Assembly: GCF_019145475.1 (NCBI RefSeq)
Contig: NZ_JAHTKI010000003.1
Coordinates: 248,001 to 312,000, forward strand
Direction of reading: 5' to 3'
DNA length: 64,000 nt
Source of the DNA: Pseudomonas botevensis
GTDB taxonomy: Bacteria; Pseudomonadota; Gammaproteobacteria; Pseudomonadales; Pseudomonadaceae
Shown: in pieces, positions 1 to 7,113 of the stretch
How the letters are laid out: each line of letters begins with the position of its first letter
Position numbering within the stretch: the stretch's first letter is position 1
Notes under the pieces: generated by a model
Databases searched by the model: none
The model's input: only the letters and a program-made list of their open reading frames with translations
What the model was told of the DNA's origin: nothing
Program-made: the position numbers and the translations under genes

Positions 1-2
1 GG

Positions 3-95
3 CTTTTCTACCGGCAGGATCCGTTGGGCAGGCTGCGGCAACTTCAGGCCACGAACCCGGTCTATCAGGCGCACGAACACGGTCTGCACGACTAG
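3..95 (+). CDS. C-terminal end of MtfA-like zinc peptidase (partial)
   Basis: The third frame is open from the left edge to a TAG and gives a 30-residue tail starting [11 protein letters not shown]. This resembles the FYQQDP-type tail of MtfA (YeeI, M90) peptidases. In Pseudomonas an MtfA-family gene commonly precedes ppa, which supports the call. MtfA is a cytosolic zinc aminopeptidase that in E. coli is linked to the Mlc regulator of glucose transport. The catalytic part lies outside the window, so the family call rests on the short tail and on synteny only. Confidence 0.5.
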   Translation, partial: LFYRQDPLGRLRQLQATNPVYQAHEHGLHD

Positions 96-204
96 ACACG
101 CGACTTTCGGCACATGGCGTCCACGGCAGAATATGCCTATAATCGCCGCCACTTTTTGGTCAATCCGGCCAAGTGTTTTTGGTCAACTACGGGGGCAAAG
201 CCCA

Positions 205-732
205 ATGAGCTACAGCAAGATTCCGGCTGGCAAAGACCTGCCGAACGACATCTACGTCGCGATCGAGATCCCGGCCAACCACGCGCCGATCAAATACGAA
301 ATCGACAAAGACAGCGATTGCCTGTTCGTTGACCGTTTCATGGCCACCCCAATGTTCTACCCGGCCAACTACGGTTTCATCCCGAACACCCTGGCTGACG
401 ACGGTGATCCCCTCGACGTGCTGGTCGTGACCCCTTACCCGGTTGCTCCAGGTTCGGTTATCCGCGCCCGTCCGGTTGGCGTCCTGAACATGACCGACGA
501 CGGCGGCGGCGATGCCAAAGTCATCGCTGTTCCACACGACAAGCTGTCCCAGCTGTACGTGGACGTGAAGGAATACACCGACCTGCCGCCGCTGCTGATC
601 CAGCAGATCGAGCACTTCTTCGCGAACTACAAGGATCTCGAGAAAGGCAAGTGGGTGAAAATCGAAGGCTGGGCCGGCGCAGACGCCGCCCGCGAAGCGA
701 TCACCAAGTCGGTTGCCGCCTACAAAGGCTGA
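205..732 (+). CDS. ppa: Inorganic pyrophosphatase (family I)
   Basis: This 175-residue cytosolic enzyme hydrolyses pyrophosphate to phosphate and so drives nucleotide, tRNA-charging and lipid synthesis forward. The length is standard for bacterial family I enzymes. The signature [10 protein letters not shown] lies near residues 65-74, with the metal-binding aspartates of that family, followed by the conserved KVIAVP and EHFF..YK regions. The frame is open further upstream, but the ATG at 205 gives the conserved MSYSKIPAG start. A strong intrinsic terminator follows within 30 bases, so the gene appears to end its transcript. Confidence 0.97.
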   Translation: MSYSKIPAGKDLPNDIYVAIEIPANHAPIKYEIDKDSDCLFVDRFMATPMFYPANYGFIPNTLADDGDPLDVLVVTPYPVAPGSVIRARPVGVLNMTDDGGGDAKVIAVPHDKLSQLYVDVKEYTDLPPLLIQQIEHFFANYKDLEKGKWVKIEGWAGADAAREAITKSVAAYKG

Positions 733-759
733 GCGACGGATTGCAGGACGCTTGAAAAG

Positions 760-786
760 AACCCCGGTTGATCCGGGGTTTTTTTA
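760..786 (+). terminator. Intrinsic terminator of ppa
   Basis: The stem AACCCCGG / CCGGGGTT with a short TTGAT-type loop is followed directly by a run of T. It lies 28 bases after the ppa stop codon. Confidence 0.93.
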
Positions 787-897
787 TGTCCGGTGATTGT
801 GCTTTCAACAGGTCGTTTAAATTCATTACGACGCGGTTTTGCTCTGTCTAATTTCTCACAAGAATGCCTTACATCCTGTCTCAAAATTAGTGCCGAT

Positions 898-920
898 TTT
901 GAACGCGAGGTTTATTCAAA
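898..920. promoter_or_regulatory. Possible operator of the S24 regulator
   Basis: TTTGAA and TTCAAA form an inverted repeat separated by 11 bases, about 30 bases before the start of the S24-type repressor. Repressors of this family often control their own promoter. The arms are only 6 bases and AT-rich, so this could be chance. Confidence 0.25.
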
Positions 921-950
921 CCGCTCTGACCCGCACTTAGACTCGTGTGC

Positions 951-1694
951 ATGAGAAAGAACACTAGCGGTCCACGATTCAAGGCACTCCTGGAAGAAGC
1001 GAACATCACCACCACCGGTTTCGCGAAGTTCTGGGGCACGGAAGCCCAAAATATTCATAACTGGTACACCCGGGGTGTCCCGGCGTATCGCATGGAAGAA
1101 GTCTCACGCCTGCTGTCGGTCAACAGCGACTGGCTGAAAACCGGCGAAGGGGTAAAAGAGCTGCCACGCCTGCAGGCTGCCAGCAACGGCGACACCTTCG
1201 ACGCCCACTCCGTCCGGGGCATTTACACGGTCATCGACCCCAACGACATCGAACTGCCGTTGTTCAAGGAAACCCCACTCACCAATGGCTCCGGCAAAAC
1301 CCACGTCATCCAGGACCCGGACCAAACCACCCGCTTGCCCCGCGCCCACCTCGATCAACTGGAAATCCGACACGCCGACGCCATCTGCGCCCACATGATC
1401 GGCAACAGCATGTCCGAACGAATCGAAGACGGCTCCATCGTCGCCATCGACCGTGGCCTGACCCAAGTGGTGGACGGCGAAATCTACGCCATCGAACACG
1501 ACGGCATGCTGCGCATCAAATACCTGCATCGCATGCCCGGCAACGCCCTGCGCCTGCGCAGCCACAACAACGCCGAATACCCGGACGAAATATTCCGCGC
1601 CGCGCAGATCGAAGAGCAACGGATTCATATATTGGGCTGGGTGTTCTGGTGGTCGACATTGAGCAAACGGCGCCCGGTGGTGCCGTTTCTCTGA
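951..1694 (+). CDS. LexA-like (S24) HTH transcriptional regulator
   Basis: The protein has 247 residues. Residues about 8-60 form a phage-repressor type helix-turn-helix. Residues about 140-230 form an S24/LexA peptidase domain with the catalytic serine in GNSM (Ser153) and the lysine in LRIK (Lys190). Relatives include PrtR and AlpR of P. aeruginosa, which repress pyocin or lysis genes until RecA triggers self-cleavage. Here I see no Ala-Gly or Cys-Gly dipeptide in the linker (residues about 60-140), so RecA-stimulated cleavage may be absent or use another site. The reading frame also starts at GTG 945; I chose ATG 951, and no strong ribosome site decides. No phage or bacteriocin genes adjoin it, so its targets are unknown. 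Confidence 0.85.
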   Translation: MRKNTSGPRFKALLEEANITTTGFAKFWGTEAQNIHNWYTRGVPAYRMEEVSRLLSVNSDWLKTGEGVKELPRLQAASNGDTFDAHSVRGIYTVIDPNDIELPLFKETPLTNGSGKTHVIQDPDQTTRLPRAHLDQLEIRHADAICAHMIGNSMSERIEDGSIVAIDRGLTQVVDGEIYAIEHDGMLRIKYLHRMPGNALRLRSHNNAEYPDEIFRAAQIEEQRIHILGWVFWWSTLSKRRPVVPFL

Positions 1695-1728
1695 TACCCC
1701 CCGTTCCCTTTGGACGGCACAGAGCCCC

Positions 1729-1758
1729 CTGGGAGTGGGCTTGCCCGCGAAGAGGCCC
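1729..1758. repeat. Single REP-like element
   Basis: CTGGGAGTGGGCTTGCCCGC followed by GAAGAGGCC is a near copy of the Pseudomonas REP core seen as complete pairs elsewhere in the window. Only one unit is present here, just after the S24 regulator gene. Confidence 0.7.
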
Positions 1759-2003
1759 GGATAATCAGTACAAATTCCTCAGCGGCGGCATAGAAATCGC
1801 TCTAATCCGCACATCGGGCTGGGAATCGGGCGCGGAAATCAGTATCCTGCGCCCCACATTCGCGCATCGCCCGCCCTGCGGCCAGATGACGCCTGACGCG
1901 GCAGACCACTGTCTGACCAAGTCCCACAGCCGGACGCAAGATCCGGATGTACGTTTTGAAGGCTGGCGCGGTTTACCAAAAATGAACCAAGCCAGTCCCC
2001 GAG

Positions 2004-2029
2004 AAGCCGGCCACAAGCCGGCTTTTTAA
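2004..2029 (+). terminator. Orphan intrinsic terminator
   Basis: AAGCCGG and CCGGCTT form a perfect 7-base stem round a 7-base loop, followed by TTTAA. No coding gene ends just before it: the nearest plus-strand stop is more than 300 bases upstream. It may end a small RNA transcript. Confidence 0.75.
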
Positions 2030-2168
2030 TGCCTGTCGGAAACCGGTTTTTACAGGCGCATTTGCAGGTTGCGCCGTATCACGCCAATGGAATGCATATA
2101 CGAGTACCGCAGGTAAAAACCTGTGCAACGGGCGCTCGCAGAAATGACACTCAAGGATGACCAACACG

Positions 2169-2600
2169 ATGCCAACCATCGCCCCTGCCCGCTTGAAGTC
2201 TGCGATCGCCACAGCGCTGCCATGTCTTTTTCTGGCTGGCTGTGTCGGTGTAACTGTCTCGCTTCCAGAGACGACAACCAGAAAAACCGAGGCTTTCAGA
2301 GCATTGGCCCCTCAGTCGTCATCACCGCCAATCACCAGAACGACACGATCGCCACTCACTCGCGAATGGTGCGGCATTACTGTCTGGGTGGCGGTCATAC
2401 CGGTTCCAATGAAGTTGCCGGTATGCAGTTCTTATTCCGAGCAGTCTTTCGGTAACGATGGATTCGGGGATGAAACATTGCTGCTCTATTCGCAACAGAA
2501 AGTCCCTTCGCCGTTATATGCGTGCGGTCCATTCATGGTGCTCGGGCCAATCATTCATGGTTACCAGGGCAACGCCATTTGCGGTGTCTTTCCTGACTGA
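2169..2600 (+). CDS. Putative lipoprotein of unknown function
   Basis: The 143-residue product begins with a short basic segment and a hydrophobic stretch ending in the lipobox LFLAGC (Cys at about residue 24). It should therefore be exported and lipid-modified. The mature part is rich in Ser, Thr and Pro at first and has several cysteines later (about SSYSEQ, YACGP, AICGVF). I recognise no family. The ATG at 2169 is 11 bases after AAGGA; an ATG at 2157 in the same frame sits directly on that site. Composition is less GC-rich than the neighbours. Confidence 0.6.
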   Translation: MPTIAPARLKSAIATALPCLFLAGCVGVTVSLPETTTRKTEAFRALAPQSSSPPITRTTRSPLTREWCGITVWVAVIPVPMKLPVCSSYSEQSFGNDGFGDETLLLYSQQKVPSPLYACGPFMVLGPIIHGYQGNAICGVFPD

Positions 2601-2768
2601 GTTCATCACCCAAAAACTCGCCCGCCGAGATTTCACTGCGCCACTAGTACATCCGCCCTAATTGCCCCCACCCCACGCTCCCCGCAGAATTTCCACTCCA
2701 GTTTTGTGCACAACAAACGCCCTGCGCCATACAACAACGCACAAAAATCCAAGGAATGGAGCAACACC

Positions 2769-3332
2769 ATGTCTGCGCTCTTCAAGCTCAATAAAACCCT
2801 GCCCCTGCTGACAGCCCTGTTAATCACTTCCAGCCCGGCGTTCGCTGAAGAAGCGACGCCCATAGGCGACTGGTGGATCATCTACGGCAACGGCGTGCCA
2901 AACAAAAACATCATGTATGTGGCTGACACCACTTCGGTGGTGCCCTCGAACCACACCAAGGGCGCGAAGCTGGTTGCAGTGACGCTGGTTTATGAAGAAC
3001 CGGGCAAGCCGATGATCGATGTCTACAACATGGAAGTGCAGTGTTCGACCAACAAGGTGCGTTTTCTCAATGGGCAATCCGTCGAGCGCCTGGCGTACAC
3101 CCTGCGTCATCTGAAAGTATCCGAGCAGTGGCAGACACCGAAGGACTTCTGGGTCCAGCGCACGCAGGCGTTTGTCTGCGCACGCAATGCCAAGGACATG
3201 GTGGCGATGGGCAAGATGCCGCATCTGCAGATGATCCAGACCGTGCAGTACATGTTTTCCAGACTGGCGCCGGTCCAGCAGAAGAACCAGATGATGGACG
3301 ACCTCGATGCCATGTTGGGCAACAAGCCGTAA
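2769..3332 (+). CDS. Exported protein of unknown function
   Basis: This 187-residue protein has a typical Sec signal peptide (basic start, leucine-rich core, cleavage after PAFA near residue 27). A mature domain of about 160 residues follows, beginning with a DWWIIYGNG motif. Two cysteines (in VQCSTN and FVCARN) could form a disulfide in the periplasm. GGAG lies 7 bases before the ATG at 2769, which is preferred over the upstream frame extension. It resembles short surface-adhesin E-like or stress proteins of pseudomonads only in outline; the function is unknown. A lipoprotein gene follows 42 bases downstream on the same strand. Confidence 0.7.
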   Translation: MSALFKLNKTLPLLTALLITSSPAFAEEATPIGDWWIIYGNGVPNKNIMYVADTTSVVPSNHTKGAKLVAVTLVYEEPGKPMIDVYNMEVQCSTNKVRFLNGQSVERLAYTLRHLKVSEQWQTPKDFWVQRTQAFVCARNAKDMVAMGKMPHLQMIQTVQYMFSRLAPVQQKNQMMDDLDAMLGNKP

Positions 3333-3374
3333 GCCGCCCCTTTCCTCGCTCTGGCCATGGCGCCGGGAGTCATG

Positions 3375-3809
3375 ATGAATCAATGGACTAAAACCCTGGC
3401 GGCGCTGCTGCTGACGCCCATGATGTTGCTGGCCGGCGGCTGCCACTTGATCGCGCAGTCACGCTGGGAAGGACGCGATGTCCAGGAGGCGCTGGATCTG
3501 TTCGGCCGGCCTGACTCGATGAAGAAACAGGCCGGCGCCAATGGCGAAAACCTTGCCGTGCTGACCTGGTACAAATCCGCCAGTTGGACCACTACCGAAG
3601 CGGCCGGCACGTCAATGAATCATACCGGCAACGGCATGGTGTACACCGAGTACTACGAAACCGTCGGTCACAGCTCCGATTGCAAACTGGAAGCCACGGT
3701 CAATAAAGCCAAAAAGATCGTGCTGTTCCGCATCGAGGACGGCAAGATCATTCATGGCAAGTGCATCAACGTCCCGTTTGTGCCCGGTTACATTCCACCC
3801 GGGTTCTAG
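3375..3809 (+). CDS. Putative outer-membrane lipoprotein
   Basis: The 144-residue product has a signal sequence ending in LLAGGC, a lipobox with the acceptor Cys near residue 23. Next comes a conserved-looking segment WEGRDVQEALDLFGRPDSM, a pattern common in small SmpA/BamE-like or related lipoproteins in which a short helix precedes a G-x-P turn. The ATG at 3375 is placed 5 bases after GGGAG; in-frame ATGs at 3372 and 3357 are alternatives. It lies close behind the preceding exported protein and converges with the signal peptidase gene, the two stops being 3 bases apart. Function unknown. Confidence 0.7.
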   Translation: MNQWTKTLAALLLTPMMLLAGGCHLIAQSRWEGRDVQEALDLFGRPDSMKKQAGANGENLAVLTWYKSASWTTTEAAGTSMNHTGNGMVYTEYYETVGHSSDCKLEATVNKAKKIVLFRIEDGKIIHGKCINVPFVPGYIPPGF

Positions 3810-3812
3810 CCA

Positions 3813-4628
3813 TCAGTGATCTTTCGCGTCGCGATCGATTCGGGGAAACGTGGTGCCGATCCTCGAGCGCTCATTCGAGAACCAGATGCCGGTAATCCGG
3901 CCACGGATATCCTTGAGATCGACTTGTCCCATGAAACGACTGTCATTACTGACATCGCGATTGTCACCCAACAGATAAACGTGATTCGGCTCGACTTTCA
4001 GTGGGGCGAGCGTCAACGAGTAGTCCTTTTTTACCCGGTCGGCAGGCGCGTAAAACAGCCCGAGGCTATCACCATTGTTGATCAGGTTTCCGTCACTGAT
4101 CTGCACGACATCACCGGCAACACCGGCAACGCGCTTGACCGCTTCCGTACCGTTCCAGGCGTACACCACGATATCGCCGACCCTGATCTCGCCAGGGCGG
4201 ATGTCAGACACCACGTAGTCACCGATGGACAATGTCGGGCTCATCGAACCTGATGGAATGAAGTAGTTTTTGTAACCGAGTAACGGCGTTCGAAGTGGCA
4301 CCAGCAGTACCAGCGTGACAATCGCCAGAGCCAGTACATAAAGCACATGGAACCGGGTGCCTGGCATTGCCACGTCAGCATTGCCATGGCGCGCCAGTCT
4401 TGCAGCCGCGATAGCCGAAACCAGTTTGACCAGGATGACGAAGCCGGCGAAGGCGTACAGCCCCTTCGGACTGGCGATCAACCCGAAAGCCCCCAGGGCG
4501 ATGCCCCCCAGATAAAGCAACGCCGCGACCCGCAGCGCCCATTTGATCCGCCCGACATACACCAGCCCCCAGCCGGCTACCAGACAGGACATCACAAACG
4601 CCTGCAACGGATTCTTTTGGAGCTTCAC
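3813..4628 (-). CDS. lepB: Signal peptidase I, multi-spanning paralogue
   Basis: Type I signal peptidase cleaves signal peptides from exported proteins on the outer face of the inner membrane. The 271-residue product has the serine box PSGSMSPTL (catalytic Ser128), the lysine box VKRVAG (Lys165) and the GDNR motif near residues 220-225. The N-terminal 110 residues contain about four hydrophobic segments, more than the two of the housekeeping LepB, which in pseudomonads usually lies beside lepA. This is therefore probably an extra copy with a DUF5684-like or similar membrane region. AAGGG lies 6 bases before the GTG at 4628; the TTG at 4634 abuts that site, so GTG is the likelier start. Confidence 0.88.
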   Translation of the reverse strand: MKLQKNPLQAFVMSCLVAGWGLVYVGRIKWALRVAALLYLGGIALGAFGLIASPKGLYAFAGFVILVKLVSAIAAARLARHGNADVAMPGTRFHVLYVLALAIVTLVLLVPLRTPLLGYKNYFIPSGSMSPTLSIGDYVVSDIRPGEIRVGDIVVYAWNGTEAVKRVAGVAGDVVQISDGNLINNGDSLGLFYAPADRVKKDYSLTLAPLKVEPNHVYLLGDNRDVSNDSRFMGQVDLKDIRGRITGIWFSNERSRIGTTFPRIDRDAKDH

Positions 4629-4676
4629 GATCAACCCTTACCCAGTATTTTCAGTTGCTTCTCTTATCGGCGCAGA

Positions 4677-5489
4677 TCACGGATAACTGAACGACTTCAC
4701 CAACGTCAGCTCTCCCACCGCCCGCATCGGCACCAGAAAAGTCTCCATCTTCTCGCTCGGCGTTCCTTCTTCGGTAATCACCGTCACCTGCGCCGTGGTC
4801 AGTGGCTGCACCGCCTCGTCCCCACCCTCATCATCCCCGCGATAGCCCCCGCCAAAATAATTCACATACACCAGATACTGCCCCTTGAGCGGCGCCGGCA
4901 TGGCGAAGATTTCCGGGCCGTAGCCGGTGGTGACGTCAACGTCGAGGGCGGCGCCGTTGGGGGCGGTGCGGTCGCCGTACCAGATGTGCGCGCCGTCCGG
5001 GGTGATGAGATGCAGGTCGAGGTCGGTGCCGTCGCTGTCCCACGCCAGCAACACCCGCAGCTTGGCCGGGGTTGCGCCGCCGCTGGTGTTGAGGAACTGC
5101 GTGCGATGACGTTGCTGGCCGTCGGGGCTGCGCACTTCGACGCTGTTGCTGCCATTGGGGAAGGAAAACGGGCGGTCGAAACGGCCACCATCACCGATTT
5201 TCAGCGGCATGCTCACACCGTTGACGATCAACCTGCCAGGCTCGTTATTCTTTGGCGTGGCGGCGATCTGCCCGCTGATTCGCGCGGTGTTGGCCTGGCC
5301 GACCGGGGTGTTCACCGACGAGGCCGGGTAGTTGACGGTCTGGCGGAAGCTTTCGCCCTCGCCGTCGGGCGCGCCGCTGCGCCAGCCGCCGACCGGCGTG
5401 TCGAGTTTGACGCCGTCTGCGGCCATCGTCGGCGATATCGCGGCGAATGCGCAGAGCAACAGCAAGACCTGTGGATAACGGAGTGGCAT
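4677..5489 (-). CDS. magF: DUF2135 periplasmic protein, MagF/YfaP-like
   Basis: This 270-residue exported protein (signal peptide to about residue 23) belongs to the DUF2135/YfaP family. It has the core motif DLDLHLITPDG followed by a conserved WYGDR and the YLVYVNYFGGG strand, a beta-sandwich-like arrangement. It is the last gene of the mag operon, 3 bases after magE. In P. aeruginosa the corresponding protein (PA4487, MagF) is reported to form an inner-membrane complex with MagD, MagA and MagB. A related DUF2135 protein is encoded by the first gene of the same operon. Biochemical activity is unknown. Confidence 0.85.
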   Translation of the reverse strand: MPLRYPQVLLLLCAFAAISPTMAADGVKLDTPVGGWRSGAPDGEGESFRQTVNYPASSVNTPVGQANTARISGQIAATPKNNEPGRLIVNGVSMPLKIGDGGRFDRPFSFPNGSNSVEVRSPDGQQRHRTQFLNTSGGATPAKLRVLLAWDSDGTDLDLHLITPDGAHIWYGDRTAPNGAALDVDVTTGYGPEIFAMPAPLKGQYLVYVNYFGGGYRGDDEGGDEAVQPLTTAQVTVITEEGTPSEKMETFLVPMRAVGELTLVKSFSYP

Positions 5490-5492
5490 GGT

Positions 5493-7112
5493 CTATTCCA
5501 GCAAGAGATGACGGGCGAGCCCTTCGATGTAGGTTTCATCCTGGCCGTTGGGGTGTGCCTCAAAGGCCAGGTGCAGGTATTCGTGAGCCAGGTCGAGACG
5601 ATCCTGCAGCGTCAGCACGCCGCGCACGTAGATGCGCTGTCGTTCGCGGTCGACGAAGGGGCGGCCGAACGCAAGTTTGCACACCGCGAACGTGCCGACT
5701 TCGTTGTAGCCGGTTTCGCTCTCGAGCCTCGGACGCCAGCCGCGTCGCTGTTTTTGCAGCCAGTCTTGCGCGGCAGGCAGCGCTTCGCAGGACGCCACCG
5801 GGTTGTCCCAGCGGCTGAGGCTGGCGCGCGGGTAAGCGTGCAGCAGAATCGCGTCATAGCGCTGGCCGACATTGGCTTGCTCGACCGCTTGTTGCCAGGC
5901 GAGCTTGTCCGGGCCGGGTTGGTCGGAGTGATAAGTGACGGTGCTGCCGGCCAGTACCAGATCCGCCGTCCACGCTGCAATGCTGCGGGATTCGGCCGAG
6001 GCCGGACGCGGCGCAACACGCTGGCGGTTGCTGCTGTCATCGATGCTCAGGCACTCGCCATGGCGCGTGGCGTTTTGCAGCAGGTAGGTGCGGATCGCCA
6101 CGGCCAGGGCTTTGGCGGCTTCGGCAGGTTCGGGTTTGGCTTCGCGCTCGAGGACGCGGGCAACGTATTCCTCGCGATCAAGACGTGCGACCAGTTTGTC
6201 GTTGAGGAGAAACAGTTCGCCATCGCTGTGGATATCCAGCGCATTGCCATTGGCAAACTCGACGCGATAGTCGCCCTGCAACGGGCCGGAAGTCACCGCG
6301 CGATCAGCCGCCAGAACCCGCGTCAGCGGATAGCGCGAAAACAGTCCGACCTCGACACACCGCCCCACCTCCGCCGGCCAGGCTGCCGGCAACACCGTCG
6401 CCAGCGCCTGCCCATACTGACGCAGAACGATCTGGCTGGTGCCGCGCCCGCCGGCCCACACCGGCGCGCCATCAGCTGTCCAACCGGCGAATCCGCCCTG
6501 CCGTGATTGCGGATCCTGATCACCGAGCCAGCTCCAGGTTTTCACCCGCAGACGTCCGCCCAGTTCACCGACGACATTGCCGTCCGCCGCGTTCAGCACC
6601 ACATCAAGTAGTACCCGGCGCATCTGATCCTGAGCCGGCAACACAGACAACACCTTCAGCAAGTCTGCTACGGAAACACGCGTAGCCGGTTGCACCGATG
6701 GCAAATCCAGCAGCCACGACGGCGCTTGCCGTGCCTGCCAATAGGTTCGCCAATCAGCCGCCACAATGCCCAACCGCGCCGGTTCGAAGTACAACCCGCA
6801 GGATTTCACCAACGCCTGATCGCGCTCGACCTTACCGCCCGCCGAGCAGCAATAGACTTCCTCTTTCGACTGCCCGCGACACTCGTACACCGGCTCCCGC
6901 GCGCCGGTATCCACCAGCCACGCATAGACGAACAGCTTCCACAGACTGCCCAGTGGCGTTTGCAGCGTATCGGGCAAGGGCTCGCGAGCAGTCAACTGCG
7001 TGCGGCTCAGCGACAGCAGTTCGCCCTTGTAGGCCAGCCGCAACGGTTCATCCTGCGCCGTCGCCAGCGCAGGAATCAGACACAGCAGCAGCCAGACCAG
7101 TGGCCGGGTCAT
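5493..7112 (-). CDS. magE: DUF2300 protein with SxxK, SpoIID-like and HExxH signatures
   Basis: The 539-residue product has a signal peptide (to about residue 19) and matches YfaQ/MagE in length and operon position. Three parts can be seen. Near the N-terminus, PLGSLWK gives an SxxK motif (Ser56, Lys59), and KTW at 191-193 resembles a penicillin-binding/beta-lactamase KTG box. Residues about 315-375 closely resemble the SpoIID/LytB lytic transglycosylase domain (YVARVLEREA..., then AKALAVAIRTY), with Glu324 at the catalytic position. At the C-terminus, HEYLH (510-514) is an HExxH zinc motif followed by a glutamate in YIEGLAR. This suggests a cell-wall-active periplasmic enzyme, an inference from motifs. 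The start is one base after the magD stop. Confidence 0.85.
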   Translation of the reverse strand: MTRPLVWLLLCLIPALATAQDEPLRLAYKGELLSLSRTQLTAREPLPDTLQTPLGSLWKLFVYAWLVDTGAREPVYECRGQSKEEVYCCSAGGKVERDQALVKSCGLYFEPARLGIVAADWRTYWQARQAPSWLLDLPSVQPATRVSVADLLKVLSVLPAQDQMRRVLLDVVLNAADGNVVGELGGRLRVKTWSWLGDQDPQSRQGGFAGWTADGAPVWAGGRGTSQIVLRQYGQALATVLPAAWPAEVGRCVEVGLFSRYPLTRVLAADRAVTSGPLQGDYRVEFANGNALDIHSDGELFLLNDKLVARLDREEYVARVLEREAKPEPAEAAKALAVAIRTYLLQNATRHGECLSIDDSSNRQRVAPRPASAESRSIAAWTADLVLAGSTVTYHSDQPGPDKLAWQQAVEQANVGQRYDAILLHAYPRASLSRWDNPVASCEALPAAQDWLQKQRRGWRPRLESETGYNEVGTFAVCKLAFGRPFVDRERQRIYVRGVLTLQDRLDLAHEYLHLAFEAHPNGQDETYIEGLARHLLLE

Positions 7113-7113
7113 G

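Larger units (their letters stand above)
1695..2168. other. 474-base stretch without a convincing gene
   Basis: It contains a single REP-like half element (1729-1758) and an intrinsic terminator on the plus strand (2004-2029). Open frames exist on both strands but show no recognisable protein features or good ribosome sites. About 200-250 bases before the terminator could encode a small RNA or a short untranslated transcript; I cannot identify it with a known RNA family. Confidence 0.6.

Noticed and set aside
1649..2029. A 126-codon plus-strand frame overlapping the end of the S24 gene
   Set aside because: It runs through a REP unit and a terminator stem, has no ribosome site and shows no protein features.
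4347..6506. A 719-codon plus-strand open frame across lepB, magF and magE
   Set aside because: It crosses gene boundaries, has low-complexity composition and lies opposite three well-supported genes.
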